64,000 bases of DNA from Planctomycetota bacterium (GTDB lineage Bacteria > Planctomycetota > Phycisphaerae > Sedimentisphaerales > Anaerobacaceae). Positions 18,190-26,825 of the stretch are shown one piece after another; within the stretch, counting starts at the first letter, position 1, and each line of letters begins with the position of its first letter. The stretch covers positions 1 to 64,000 of the forward strand of contig VRUL01000006.1 of the NCBI GenBank assembly GCA_019456145.1, written 5' to 3'. The notes under the pieces were generated by a model. It was not told the origin of the DNA, searched no databases, and saw only the letters and a program-made list of their open reading frames with translations. Both the position numbers and the translations under genes were made by a program.

Positions 18190-18237
18190 CTTAGTGATCT
18201 GGCTGTGGGAAAACATAAGGTCATCCGGATCCAAATC

Positions 18238-19239
18238 TCATTCTGCAAGCGGCTGCCACAGATATAAAAATTGCGCCCCGTTTGAATTTAACCAATCCGG
18301 TAGTTCCACGTTTATCAAAGCCCCAACATCGCCGCCGTCACTCATTGCTGAGCTATAAACATTCGCTTTATAACCTAACGGGCGGTGATACATGACCGCG
18401 CGTGCCTTCTTCACCCCGGCGATATCTTTGGCCCATTCGATCGCATCTGTTGGATAACCAATCCTGTCTATCAGTTTTTCCTGCAAAGCTTCTTCGGCCG
18501 TGAAAATTCGTCCATCTGCCAGGCCCCGCAGTTTTTGTTCTCCAATTTCGGTACGGCCTTGCTGTACAACCGTCAGGAATTGCTCGAAAAACTGGTTGAT
18601 AATTCCTTCCAGTACTTTGCGCTCTTCACCACGTAAATCGTGCAGCGGTGAACCTAAATCTTTCAATTCCCCGCTCTTGATGGCCACTGCCTTAACGCCG
18701 ATTTTTTCCATCGTTCCGGCCACGCTGAACGTCTGCATTATGGTCCCGATACTGCCGGTTACACTGCCCGGCTGGGCAATAATTCCGTCGCTGCCGCACG
18801 CAAGGTAATACGCTCCGCTGCAGCCCAAACCAAGTATACAGGCGACCACAGGCTTTCCTGTCTTTCGCTTAAATTCTCGAAGACTATGATACATAATATC
18901 GCTCGCCGCGACCGTCCCGCCGGGTGAATTCAGACGAAGCACTACCGCCTTGACAAGTCGGTCCGATGCTGCCTTGTCCAGCTTTTCGACGAACAGGCTA
19001 ACAGGATTATTTCCCTCCCGCAGAAAACCGCGCTTACGCTTGTTAATAAGCAAACCGTCGACATCAATGACAGCTATCTTATCACGGACAAACATACCTT
19101 TATCTCGATGTATTTCCGTCTCTTTGAGCTGCTGGCTGGCGGGCACCAGTTCTAATCGAAGCGCCGTCGCCCCGCAACCTGCCAACACAACCGACGATAC
19201 CAACAAGGCCGTGTAAAACCAAATATGTCCTTTAGCCAT
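18238..19239 (-). CDS. S49 family (SppA-like) signal peptide peptidase, lipoprotein
   Basis: 333 residues. The start at 19239 is fixed by GGAGG upstream and the lipobox VVLAGC with Cys22. The SppA/ClpP-like fold is shown by LNSPGG (103-108), catalytic Ser141 in LGCSGAYYLA, and Lys193 in SGELKDLGSP, the Ser/Lys dyad of S49 peptidases. Length fits the short (SohB/SppA-half) type that oligomerises. It would degrade cleaved signal peptides or membrane protein fragments at the outer face of the membrane. The lipid anchor replaces the usual transmembrane anchor. It is divergent from the PD40 operon. Confidence 0.9.
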   Translation of the reverse strand: MAKGHIWFYTALLVSSVVLAGCGATALRLELVPASQQLKETEIHRDKGMFVRDKIAVIDVDGLLINKRKRGFLREGNNPVSLFVEKLDKAASDRLVKAVVLRLNSPGGTVAASDIMYHSLREFKRKTGKPVVACILGLGCSGAYYLACGSDGIIAQPGSVTGSIGTIMQTFSVAGTMEKIGVKAVAIKSGELKDLGSPLHDLRGEERKVLEGIINQFFEQFLTVVQQGRTEIGEQKLRGLADGRIFTAEEALQEKLIDRIGYPTDAIEWAKDIAGVKKARAVMYHRPLGYKANVYSSAMSDGGDVGALINVELPDWLNSNGAQFLYLWQPLAE

Positions 19240-19645
19240 TACATATCCTCCTGCTAAAACGTGTAATTTGTCTTTTAACAGTACCAATTTAACAAAATCA
19301 ATTCGCTGCGCCCAAGAAAAATAGTCATATTTTTTATGCGGTAATATTAAGAAAATGCTTCTCGCCCGGCCCATAGAATTTTACGGGAAGGAATCGGTGA
19401 GTACAAGGTGCTCTGTCGAATTTCACAATTTCCTTCTGGAGTATATTCTGAACAAAAAATCGTGAGAAGATGCTTTTTTTAGTGATAGATACCTCCCTGA
19501 TAGATACTGGACAACAAAAGGGCTTGGAAATCGAAGCGATTTCGGGTATTATATCTGTTGGAAAACTCGACAGGGTTGCAATTGCACAGATATTGTGTTT
19601 AATAGGATGGGCTCTAAGCATCTTGTGCGTAAATCGAGGAAAATA
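19240..19645. other. divergent intergenic region
   Basis: Lies between the S49 peptidase and the PD40 operon. It carries the candidate operon promoter at 19576-19603 and no convincing gene. Confidence 0.5.
19576..19603 (+). promoter_or_regulatory. candidate promoter of the PD40/HDAC/MBOAT operon
   Basis: TTGCAA (19576-19581), 16-bp spacer, TTTAAT (19598-19603). Transcription would begin near 19610, about 35 nt before the first gene's ATG with its GAGGA site. Confidence 0.4.
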
Positions 19646-20758
19646 ATGGCCAAAAGACCGTATATTGCAGAAACGGGACTGCCTGTAAAAAGCGTCGGCA
19701 TTTTTATTTCTCTATTACTGACTCTCTCTGTGGTCAATGGCGCAGTTCGGGGCCCCCAAACCCCAAACAGGCCAAGGCTGAGAAAGGGTCCCTCGTCTCC
19801 AGATGAGCTGAACCTTGAGGAAATCCCTTTTAAGATAGTCCACGAAACATTCCGCAAAACCGACCGCAGGAACAATTGGGAGCTGTTCCTTATAAATGCC
19901 GATGGTTCCAATCCGGTTAATCTCACCCGCACATCTTATACCGATGAGATGTATCCGCACGTTTCTCCTGACGGCACGAAGATTTCTTTCGTTGTTGATA
20001 AAGGTACAGGAAGAAAAAAGGTTCGAAGTGTCTACTATATGAACATCGATGGGACCGGCCGGGTAAAAGTTGCTGATAACGCCCGCCAGCCTTGCTGGGC
20101 TCCGGATAGTAAAAGCATCGCGTATCTCAAAGGAGAATATGAGCGTTATAGTACAAGAGAATATGCGACCTCGGGGCTTTTCATCTATGATTTGCAGACC
20201 AGTCAGCATCGACAGCATCCAAATAGGGATTTGCTCCACATTTATGCGATTTGCTGGTCACCCGACGGCAACTGGTTTGTTGGCGCCGTGCACGGAGGTA
20301 TGGATTACAGCGATACAATACTGGCTTTTGAGGCAAACGGAAAAAAGCTCTTCGATCTGGAACGGTGGGGAGTCAAGGGTTGTAGACCGGACTTCAGTCT
20401 CGATGGCAGGAAAATGGTATGGGGGGAAACTGATTGGAATCTATGTATAGGTGATTTCGATTTGAAGTTCGGTACACCCCGCGTAACTAATATTCGTGAC
20501 CTGGTCAACTGCCTGCGTAAGTCTAAGGTTTATCACGTTGACATCTCACCGGATAAAAAGTACATCGTTTTCAGCTATGGCCCTTTCAGGGGAGGTCAGC
20601 AGGTAGGCGGAAAAGCAAGAGGCTGGAATATCTGCATCGCCGACATGACTGGCAAATGGGTGCAGATCACCAACGATGGCAACCACAATAAGGAACCCGA
20701 TTGGGTCCCGGTTGCGGTCCCGAACAATCTGCTAAGGGCAGGGCTGAAGCAGAAATAA
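19646..20758 (+). CDS. exported PD40/TolB-like beta-propeller protein 1
   Basis: 370 residues. The start at 19646 has GAGGA seven bases upstream and leads into a signal segment (SVGIFISLLLTLSVVNG). The rest is a run of PD40 blades: ELFLINADGSNPVNLT, HVSPDGTKISF, CWSPDGNWFV, DISPDKKYIVF, and a C-terminal KEPDWVP. Such propellers bind polysaccharide or protein partners and are not enzymes by themselves. It is the first of three paralogues in the operon (others at 20796 and 23855), sharing order and many whole-segment identities such as GCRPDFSLD and GWNICIADMTGKWVQIT. Confidence 0.85.
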   Translation: MAKRPYIAETGLPVKSVGIFISLLLTLSVVNGAVRGPQTPNRPRLRKGPSSPDELNLEEIPFKIVHETFRKTDRRNNWELFLINADGSNPVNLTRTSYTDEMYPHVSPDGTKISFVVDKGTGRKKVRSVYYMNIDGTGRVKVADNARQPCWAPDSKSIAYLKGEYERYSTREYATSGLFIYDLQTSQHRQHPNRDLLHIYAICWSPDGNWFVGAVHGGMDYSDTILAFEANGKKLFDLERWGVKGCRPDFSLDGRKMVWGETDWNLCIGDFDLKFGTPRVTNIRDLVNCLRKSKVYHVDISPDKKYIVFSYGPFRGGQQVGGKARGWNICIADMTGKWVQITNDGNHNKEPDWVPVAVPNNLLRAGLKQK

Positions 20759-20795
20759 CGAGGTATGAATCAGACAAAATAAACAAGGAGGCAAT

Positions 20796-21860
20796 ATGGA
20801 AAAAACTAAATTGTCGAAAACAGGTATAGGCGTTGTTCTCTCTTTGTTATTAATTATCTTTGCCGGAAATAACGATGTTTGCGCAAAACAAGCACCGGCT
20901 CAGATAAAGATTAGAAAAACGCCCTTGCCAAAAACTGCTCTCGACCTCAATAAAATCCCCTTTAAGATAGTGTACGAAACATATCGCAAAACCGATGGCT
21001 GGGAAAACTGGGAGTTGTACCTGGTAAATGCCGATGGTTCCAATCCCGTTAATCTTACACGCACATCGGACGTTGATGAGATGTATCCCCACGCTTCGCC
21101 CGACGGTACAAAGATATGTTTTGTTGCTGATGAAGGTAAAGGAAACGAGAAAGTCCGTAATGTTTACTATATGAACATTGATGGGCGCCGGCGCATCAAG
21201 GTTGCTGATAACGCTCGGCAGCCGTGTTGGGGGCCCGATGGGAAAACCATCGCATATCTAAAGGCCGAGTTCGATCGCTACACCATTAAGGACTATGCCA
21301 CTAAGGGCCTTTTCTTTTACGATTTAGAGACCCGCAAACACAGACAACACCCAAATAAACTTTTGAGTCACCTTTATAATATTTGCTGGTCACCGGATGG
21401 TAACTGGTTTATTGCCACTGTCCATGGTGGAATGGGTTTCAAACACGCCAACCTTGCTTTTCAGGCCAAGGGAACCAAAGTCTTCAACTTAACGAAATAT
21501 GGAGTCACCGGCTGTCGGCCTGACTTTAGTCTCGATAGCAAAAGGATTACGTGGGGCTTGACTGATTGGGATTTATGCGTGGCTGATATTGACCTGGCAT
21601 CTCCGGCTCCGCGAGCAACTAACGTTCATCGCCTCATCAAGTGTAAGAAAGAGGATGAAGTATACCACACTGATTTCTCGCCGGACCGAAGGTATCTTAC
21701 CTTCAGCCACGGCCCAAAGGCACAGGAAATGGTAGGCGGTAAGGCGCCGGGCTGGAATATCTGTGTCAGTGATATGACAGGCAAATGGGTGCAAATCACC
21801 ACCGATGGAAAACAAAATAAGGAGCCTGATTGGGTGCCCATTAGAGCGGGCGGCCTATAG
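20796..21860 (+). CDS. exported PD40/TolB-like beta-propeller protein 2
   Basis: 354 residues with a strong AAGGAGG site and a signal peptide ending near NDVCAKQ. It has the same blade order as its upstream neighbour, 37 bp away: NADGSNPVNLTRTS, HASPDGTKICF, CWSPDGNWFI, DFSPDRRYLTF and a C-terminal KEPDWVPIR. The two are clear tandem duplicates. As for its sisters, the exported propeller probably recognises a cell-surface polymer or scaffolds partners; the ligand is unknown. Confidence 0.86.
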   Translation: MEKTKLSKTGIGVVLSLLLIIFAGNNDVCAKQAPAQIKIRKTPLPKTALDLNKIPFKIVYETYRKTDGWENWELYLVNADGSNPVNLTRTSDVDEMYPHASPDGTKICFVADEGKGNEKVRNVYYMNIDGRRRIKVADNARQPCWGPDGKTIAYLKAEFDRYTIKDYATKGLFFYDLETRKHRQHPNKLLSHLYNICWSPDGNWFIATVHGGMGFKHANLAFQAKGTKVFNLTKYGVTGCRPDFSLDSKRITWGLTDWDLCVADIDLASPAPRATNVHRLIKCKKEDEVYHTDFSPDRRYLTFSHGPKAQEMVGGKAPGWNICVSDMTGKWVQITTDGKQNKEPDWVPIRAGGL

Positions 21861-21885
21861 GGCATAAGATTGGAGGTAACCAAAA

Positions 21886-23628
21886 ATGAAACCACTAACA
21901 CTACTCAGCTTGGTTTTGCTATTGACGCTTATCGCTGCCGGATTCAAGAGCGAACCGGAAAAAGTCAATGAATTAAACAAATCACTTCTCCAGGCTGCGG
22001 CTAAAGGTGACATTGCCGGAGTCAAATCGCTCCTCTCAAAGGGCGCCGATGTAAATGCAAAGGACAAGTTTGGTTGGACGCCTCTGCAAATAGCGACGGC
22101 TCAAGGCTCGCAAGACGTGGTCAAGCTCCTTGTTGCCAAGGGTGCGGATATCAATACGAAGGACAAGAGCGGCGAGACGCCCCTGCACTTAGCGGCTAAG
22201 CTGGGCCACAAGGCCCTGATAGAACTCTTTCTCGCCAAAGGTGCCGATGTCAATGTCAAGAGCGAGGACGGCTCCACACCTCTACACATCGCGGCCGCGA
22301 AGGGCCGGAAAGACTCCGCCGAACTCCTTATTGACAGGGGTGCCGATGTTAATGCGGAGAATGAGAAGGGTCGGGTGCCGCTGCATCTTGCGGCTCAGTT
22401 TAGCCACGAGGAACTCGTAGAACTCCTTATCTCCAAAGGGGCAGACATTAAAGCAAAGGACAAGTGGGGCGTAACGCCGTTGCACGAGGCGGCCGGGTCT
22501 GGCCAGAAAGATATAGCAGAACTGCTTATCGCCAAAGGAGCAGATATTGAAGCAAAGGACAAGCAGGGCGTAACGCCGTTGCACAGAGCGGCCATATTGG
22601 GCCACAGAGATGTGGCTGAACTGCTTATTGTAAAAGGGGCAGACATTAAAGCAAAGAACAAGCGGGGCGCAACACCGCTGCACTGGGCGGCCTGGTCTGG
22701 CCAGAAAGATGTAGCAGAACTGCTTATCTCCAAAGGCGCCGATATCAATGCAAGAGAAGGCGACCAGGAGCGCACACCTCTTCACTGTGCAAGCGAAAAC
22801 GGCCATGAGGAAATCGCAGAGTTTCTGCTGGCAAATGGTGCCGAGGTGGACGTACGAGGCCTAATCGGCCGGACGCCGCTGCTCCTCGCGGCCGAAGCAG
22901 GTAAAAAGGATATGTTTGAGCTGCTGTTAGCCCATGGCGCCGACCTGCACGCTACGGACTACCTGCACTATACAGTTATGCAAGGAGCTATGAGGCGAGG
23001 TGGGGAGGAAATGGTCCGATACCTGCTCGGCAAAGGCCTCAAGGTCCCGCCTATCCACTTAGCGGCCTGCTTTGGAGAGCTTCAGAAGGTGCAGGGCCTC
23101 CTTGCTGATGGAGTCAGCGTCAATTCGAGAGACAGCGCCGGCTTTACTCCACTACACTATGCCCTCGGCCGAGGTCATAAGAAAGTGGCCGAATTGCTCA
23201 TCAGCAAAGGTGCGGATGTCAATGCAAGGACTTTGTTTGACCATACACCACTGTGGGAAGCAAAAACTACGGATATGACGGCCCTGCTCATTGCCACAGG
23301 CGCTGATGTAAACATAAACATCAAATCTGGGGTGAGTCCTCTCCTCTGGGCGATAGGCCAAGGCAATACCCAACAGGCGGAGCTGCTCATCTCCCACGGA
23401 GCTGACGTCAATGCGAAGATATCCTCGTTGGACTGGAAAGGGCTCACGCCTTTGCACAATGCGTGCAGGGTAGGGGACAAGGCCATCGTCGAAATGCTCC
23501 TTGCCAAGGGGGCGGATATAGATATAAACGCTAAGACCGACAAGGGTGATACACCCCTGTCTCTGGCAAAGGAGACGGGTCGCGAGCGAATCGTCGAACT
23601 GCTGCGCAGGCACGGGGCCAAAGAATAA
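21886..23628 (+). CDS. exported ankyrin-repeat protein
   Basis: 580 residues with a TGGAGG site and a signal peptide (LLSLVLLLTLIAAGF). From about residue 33 to the end it is built of some sixteen ankyrin repeats, most with the consensus G.TPLH.AA..G....AELL...GADIN.KDK. A few central repeats (around residues 360-400) are degenerate. Ankyrin arrays bind proteins. In an exported bacterial protein the partner is probably periplasmic or extracellular. It lies 25 bp after PD40 protein 2 and is followed by a palindromic element before PD40 protein 3. Confidence 0.92.
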   Translation: MKPLTLLSLVLLLTLIAAGFKSEPEKVNELNKSLLQAAAKGDIAGVKSLLSKGADVNAKDKFGWTPLQIATAQGSQDVVKLLVAKGADINTKDKSGETPLHLAAKLGHKALIELFLAKGADVNVKSEDGSTPLHIAAAKGRKDSAELLIDRGADVNAENEKGRVPLHLAAQFSHEELVELLISKGADIKAKDKWGVTPLHEAAGSGQKDIAELLIAKGADIEAKDKQGVTPLHRAAILGHRDVAELLIVKGADIKAKNKRGATPLHWAAWSGQKDVAELLISKGADINAREGDQERTPLHCASENGHEEIAEFLLANGAEVDVRGLIGRTPLLLAAEAGKKDMFELLLAHGADLHATDYLHYTVMQGAMRRGGEEMVRYLLGKGLKVPPIHLAACFGELQKVQGLLADGVSVNSRDSAGFTPLHYALGRGHKKVAELLISKGADVNARTLFDHTPLWEAKTTDMTALLIATGADVNINIKSGVSPLLWAIGQGNTQQAELLISHGADVNAKISSLDWKGLTPLHNACRVGDKAIVEMLLAKGADIDINAKTDKGDTPLSLAKETGRERIVELLRRHGAKE

Positions 23629-23665
23629 AGATCGTCACACTTTGGCCGTGTACGGTAAAAGTGTT

Positions 23666-23802
23666 GGTTCCAGGTTAGAAGGTTCACGATTTAAAGGTTA
23701 AAAAGGTTCAGAGGTTCAAGGTTAGAATAAGACCCTTCCACCAACCCTGAACCTGGAAGCCTGAACCTAAAATCGTGAACCTGGAACCGTGAACCCTGAA
23801 CC
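23666..23802. repeat. GGTTCA-rich imperfect inverted repeat
   Basis: About 137 bp made of variants of GGTTCAN on the left and their complements (AACCTGN and similar) on the right. The two halves fold back on each other, sharing GGTTCCAGGTT and CACGATTT blocks. It sits in the 226-bp gap inside the operon, between the ankyrin gene and PD40 gene 3, where other gaps are 13-37 bp. It looks like an inserted dispersed palindrome. Confidence 0.7.
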
Positions 23803-23803
23803 G

Positions 23804-23832
23804 CTTTAGCGAAATGCTTCACTTCGCTAAAG
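23804..23832 (+). promoter_or_regulatory. perfect hairpin upstream of PD40 gene 3
   Basis: Arms CTTTAGCGAA (23804-23813) and TTCGCTAAAG (23823-23832) around a 9-nt loop. It adjoins the GGTTCA palindrome and ends 8 bp before the AAGGAGA ribosome site. It may be part of the same element, or an RNA stabiliser or attenuator. Confidence 0.45.
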
Positions 23833-23854
23833 TATTATGAAAGGAGAATGTAAT

Positions 23855-24946
23855 ATGAGAAAGACTTCTGACCACAAAAAAAACCTGTCGTGCCTAAGTG
23901 TTCTCTTCTGTCTATCGCTTGGTGCCTTTGGCTGGCTTGAGACTGCCCGGGGAGCGCAACCTGTAAATGAAGATGAACCGTCGGTGGGGCCTAATGAGAA
24001 ATCGGAAATAGATCTCAAGGCGATCCCCTTCAAGATCATCTATGAAACTTTCAGAGAAACGGATGGCAAAGAAAACTGGGAGCTATTTCTCATCAATGCA
24101 GACGGCTCCAATGCAACCAACCTTACCCGGACGCCGGAAGTTGATGAAATGTGTCCCCATGCCTCGCCCGATGGGACAAAGGTCTGTTTTGTTGCCGATG
24201 AGGGGAAGGGCAGAAACAAGGTTCGCAATGTTTATTATATGAATATTGACGGTACCGGCCGGGTCAAGGTCGCCGACAACGCCCGAGAGCCATGCTGGAG
24301 TCCGGATGGTAAGACCATTGCATACATGAAGGGCGAATATGAACGTTACACTACCCGAGACTACGCTACGAAAGGATTGTTCTTTTACGATCTGGCAACC
24401 GGAAAGCACGAACAGCATCCCAACAAAGAGCTGCACCATATCTTCATCATCTGCTGGTCACCGGACGACAAGTGGTTTGTCGCCAACGTGCGCGGCGGTA
24501 TGGGTTTCGGTGGGGGTATTATTGCCTTTGAAGCGCATGGGACAGGAGTGTTTGACCTTAAAAAGTATGGAATCAAGGGTTGCCGCCCGGACCTCAGCCC
24601 CGATGGTAGAACTATAGGTTGGGGAGAGGATAGTGAGGTGGATGTGTACGTTGCCGATATCGACCTGACTTTGTCGGTGCCGCGGGTGGCTGATGTTCGC
24701 GGCGTTGCCAAGTGTGCAAAGGGATACAACGTCAACCTCACTGACTTTTCACCGGACAGCAGGTATGTTGCCTTTGGCTATGGCCCCAATGTCTATGGCC
24801 CCGAGGCGAATTACGCGGTTGGCCGCAAAGCGCCAGGCTGGAATATCTGCGTAGGTGACCTGACGGGCAAATGGGTCCAGATCACTACCGACGGAAAGCA
24901 CAACAAGGAGCCCGACTGGGTGCCGATTCGGACGCTGAGTCGTTAA
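23855..24946 (+). CDS. exported PD40/TolB-like beta-propeller protein 3
   Basis: 363 residues from ATG 23855, chosen over 23837 because AAGGAGA lies nine bases upstream. The signal peptide runs to about ETARGAQ. It has the same blade order and segments as the two upstream paralogues (NADGSNATNLTRT, CWSPDGKTIAY, CRPDLSPDGRTIGW, DFSPDSRYVAF, KEPDWVPIR). It is the copy immediately before the SUMF1-HDAC gene, 15 bp away, so the two are probably translated together. Confidence 0.86.
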   Translation: MRKTSDHKKNLSCLSVLFCLSLGAFGWLETARGAQPVNEDEPSVGPNEKSEIDLKAIPFKIIYETFRETDGKENWELFLINADGSNATNLTRTPEVDEMCPHASPDGTKVCFVADEGKGRNKVRNVYYMNIDGTGRVKVADNAREPCWSPDGKTIAYMKGEYERYTTRDYATKGLFFYDLATGKHEQHPNKELHHIFIICWSPDDKWFVANVRGGMGFGGGIIAFEAHGTGVFDLKKYGIKGCRPDLSPDGRTIGWGEDSEVDVYVADIDLTLSVPRVADVRGVAKCAKGYNVNLTDFSPDSRYVAFGYGPNVYGPEANYAVGRKAPGWNICVGDLTGKWVQITTDGKHNKEPDWVPIRTLSR

Positions 24947-24961
24947 TTAGGAGTATGTCAG

Positions 24962-26812
24962 ATGGGGACGCGATTGATCAAAATGACAGCGGGGATCTCT
25001 TGTTTGCTGCTGATATTGCCGGTCATCTCCGGCTGCCGCCGTGCAAAGGACGACACCGTCGCGCCACAGGTTGTAAAGACAAAAACCGGTATAGAAATGG
25101 TCGTAATTCCTGGAGGCTTCTTTGATATGGGAAGCGGCAAAGGTGCTTCCGACGAGTCGCCCGTACACAAGGTATGGATTGACTCGTTTTGGATGGATAG
25201 ATTCGAAGTCGTCCAGGAACAGTTCAAAAAGTATCAAATCTCCGACCCTTCCCATTTCAAGAATCCAAAGAATCCTTTAGAGCAGATAAACTGGACGGAT
25301 GCTACTATATATTGCAACGAGCGTTCGCTTGCTGAAGGACTTGAGCCTTGTTACGATGAAGAAACCTGGCAGTGCAACTTTGAAGGCAACGGATACAGGC
25401 TGCCGACGGAAGCAGAATGGGAGTATGCCTGTCGGGCAGGCTCGACTACAAAGTATGGCTTCGGTAACGATGCCCGCAGGCTCAAAACGTATACCTGGTT
25501 CACCGGCAATTCATCCGGAAGGACAAAACCCGTCGGGCAGAAGAAACCAAATCTATGGGGACTTTATGATATGCATGGAAATGTAGCTGAGTGGTGTAAC
25601 GATTTTTATTCCGGGGATTATTACAAAAACAGCCCACAGAAAAACCCAAAGGGGCCAGCCAAAGGAGAAGAAAGAATCCTCAGGGGAGGCGCCTGGAACT
25701 CAAACGCTGATAGTCTCCGGTCATCCTCTCGTACAAGCGATCCTTCAATTGATGATACCTGCCTTGCCAGTGATGCTATAGGATTTCGCTGCGTAAGGCA
25801 GAATTCGGAAAATGAGCCCAATAACTCATCTCCGGAACTGAACGGTGCAAAAGAAGATAAGCCTCAGAACACATCTAAAACAGGATTTGTTTACCATGAA
25901 ATTTACCTCGAGCACAAAACGACTCCAGACCATCCCGAGACCCCGCAAAGATTGGTCGCGATAGTAGAGCGGTTAAAAGCCAGTGGCTTGTACTCTCAAT
26001 TATTAGCTCTTACACCGTCGCCTGCCTCAGTGGAATGGCTTGAAACGGTTCACAGCCCTGAGTATATACAGCGGGCCCAAAGCAGTTGCCGAAACGGAAC
26101 AAGATATTTGGATTCCATGGACACTCCGATATCGACGAAATCCTATGATGCAGCGTTAATGGCGGCAGGGGGGGTATGTTCCGCCATTGATGCCATTATG
26201 CAGAAGAAAGTCACCAACGCTTTTTGTGCGGTCCGTCCCCCCGGCCACCACGCAGTAGAAGATGCGGCAATGGGCTTCTGCATGTTTAACAATGTTGCCA
26301 TCGGGGCCCGCTATGCTCAAAAAAAACACGGCCGGTCAAAGATACTCATTGTCGATTGGGACGTGCACCATGGCAATGGTACACAGGCAATGTTTTATGA
26401 CGACCCTACTGTCTTATACTTTAGTGTGCACCAGTACCCATTCTATCCGGGCACAGGAAGTGAAGCGGAAAAGGGCACCGGAAAGGGGGTAAATTACAAC
26501 ATTAACGTACCCTTGCCTCCCGGTTCCACAGACGCTGTTTATCTCGAGGCCTTTAAAGAGGTACTTCTGCCTGCCGCTTTATCTTTTTCACCGGATTTTG
26601 TCCTCATCTCAGCAGGATTCGATGCCCACGAGAATGACCTCCTCGGTGGAATGAAGGTTACTACACAGGGATTTGCGGAACTCACGAAGGTCGTTAAGAA
26701 GATAGCACGGGAGTGTTGCCAAAATCGACTCGTTGCCGTTCTTGAAGGAGGGTATGACTTGGAGGGATTAGCTGACTCGGTTGAAGCACACATTAACGTA
26801 TTGATCAGATAG
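24962..26812 (+). CDS. lipoprotein fusing a SUMF1-like domain to a histone-deacetylase-like domain
   Basis: 616 residues in one uninterrupted frame, start preceded by AGGAG. Lipobox VISGC with Cys25 predicts outer- or inner-membrane anchoring after export. Residues about 42-280 are SUMF1/FGE-sulfatase-like (VVIPGGFFDMGS, YRLPTEAEWEYACRAG, MHGNVAEWCNDFYSG, RGGAWNSNADSLRSSSR). The cysteines that formylglycine-generating enzymes carry after RGG are absent, so it is not a sulfatase activator. A polar linker follows at about 281-303. Residues about 305-614 are an arginase-deacetylase fold of HDAC type with RPPGHHA, DWDVHHGNGTQ, SAGFDAH and EGGYDL, so the zinc ligands and catalytic histidines are kept. 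The family removes acetyl groups from lysine or polyamines; here the substrate must be outside the cytoplasm. Confidence 0.9.
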   Translation: MGTRLIKMTAGISCLLLILPVISGCRRAKDDTVAPQVVKTKTGIEMVVIPGGFFDMGSGKGASDESPVHKVWIDSFWMDRFEVVQEQFKKYQISDPSHFKNPKNPLEQINWTDATIYCNERSLAEGLEPCYDEETWQCNFEGNGYRLPTEAEWEYACRAGSTTKYGFGNDARRLKTYTWFTGNSSGRTKPVGQKKPNLWGLYDMHGNVAEWCNDFYSGDYYKNSPQKNPKGPAKGEERILRGGAWNSNADSLRSSSRTSDPSIDDTCLASDAIGFRCVRQNSENEPNNSSPELNGAKEDKPQNTSKTGFVYHEIYLEHKTTPDHPETPQRLVAIVERLKASGLYSQLLALTPSPASVEWLETVHSPEYIQRAQSSCRNGTRYLDSMDTPISTKSYDAALMAAGGVCSAIDAIMQKKVTNAFCAVRPPGHHAVEDAAMGFCMFNNVAIGARYAQKKHGRSKILIVDWDVHHGNGTQAMFYDDPTVLYFSVHQYPFYPGTGSEAEKGTGKGVNYNINVPLPPGSTDAVYLEAFKEVLLPAALSFSPDFVLISAGFDAHENDLLGGMKVTTQGFAELTKVVKKIARECCQNRLVAVLEGGYDLEGLADSVEAHINVLIR

Positions 26813-26825
26813 AAGGGCACAAGGA

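Noticed and set aside
24962..25800. SUMF1-like domain as activator of the sulfatase at 447
   Set aside because: The cysteine pair that follows RGG in true formylglycine-generating enzymes is absent, and the protein is over 23 kb from the sulfatase.
2009..26812. Functional link between the spermidine-dehydrogenase-like protein and the HDAC domain (polyamine metabolism)
   Set aside because: The HDAC family includes acetylpolyamine amidohydrolases, but the genes are 20 kb apart in different transcription units and no polyamine transport or synthesis genes are seen.
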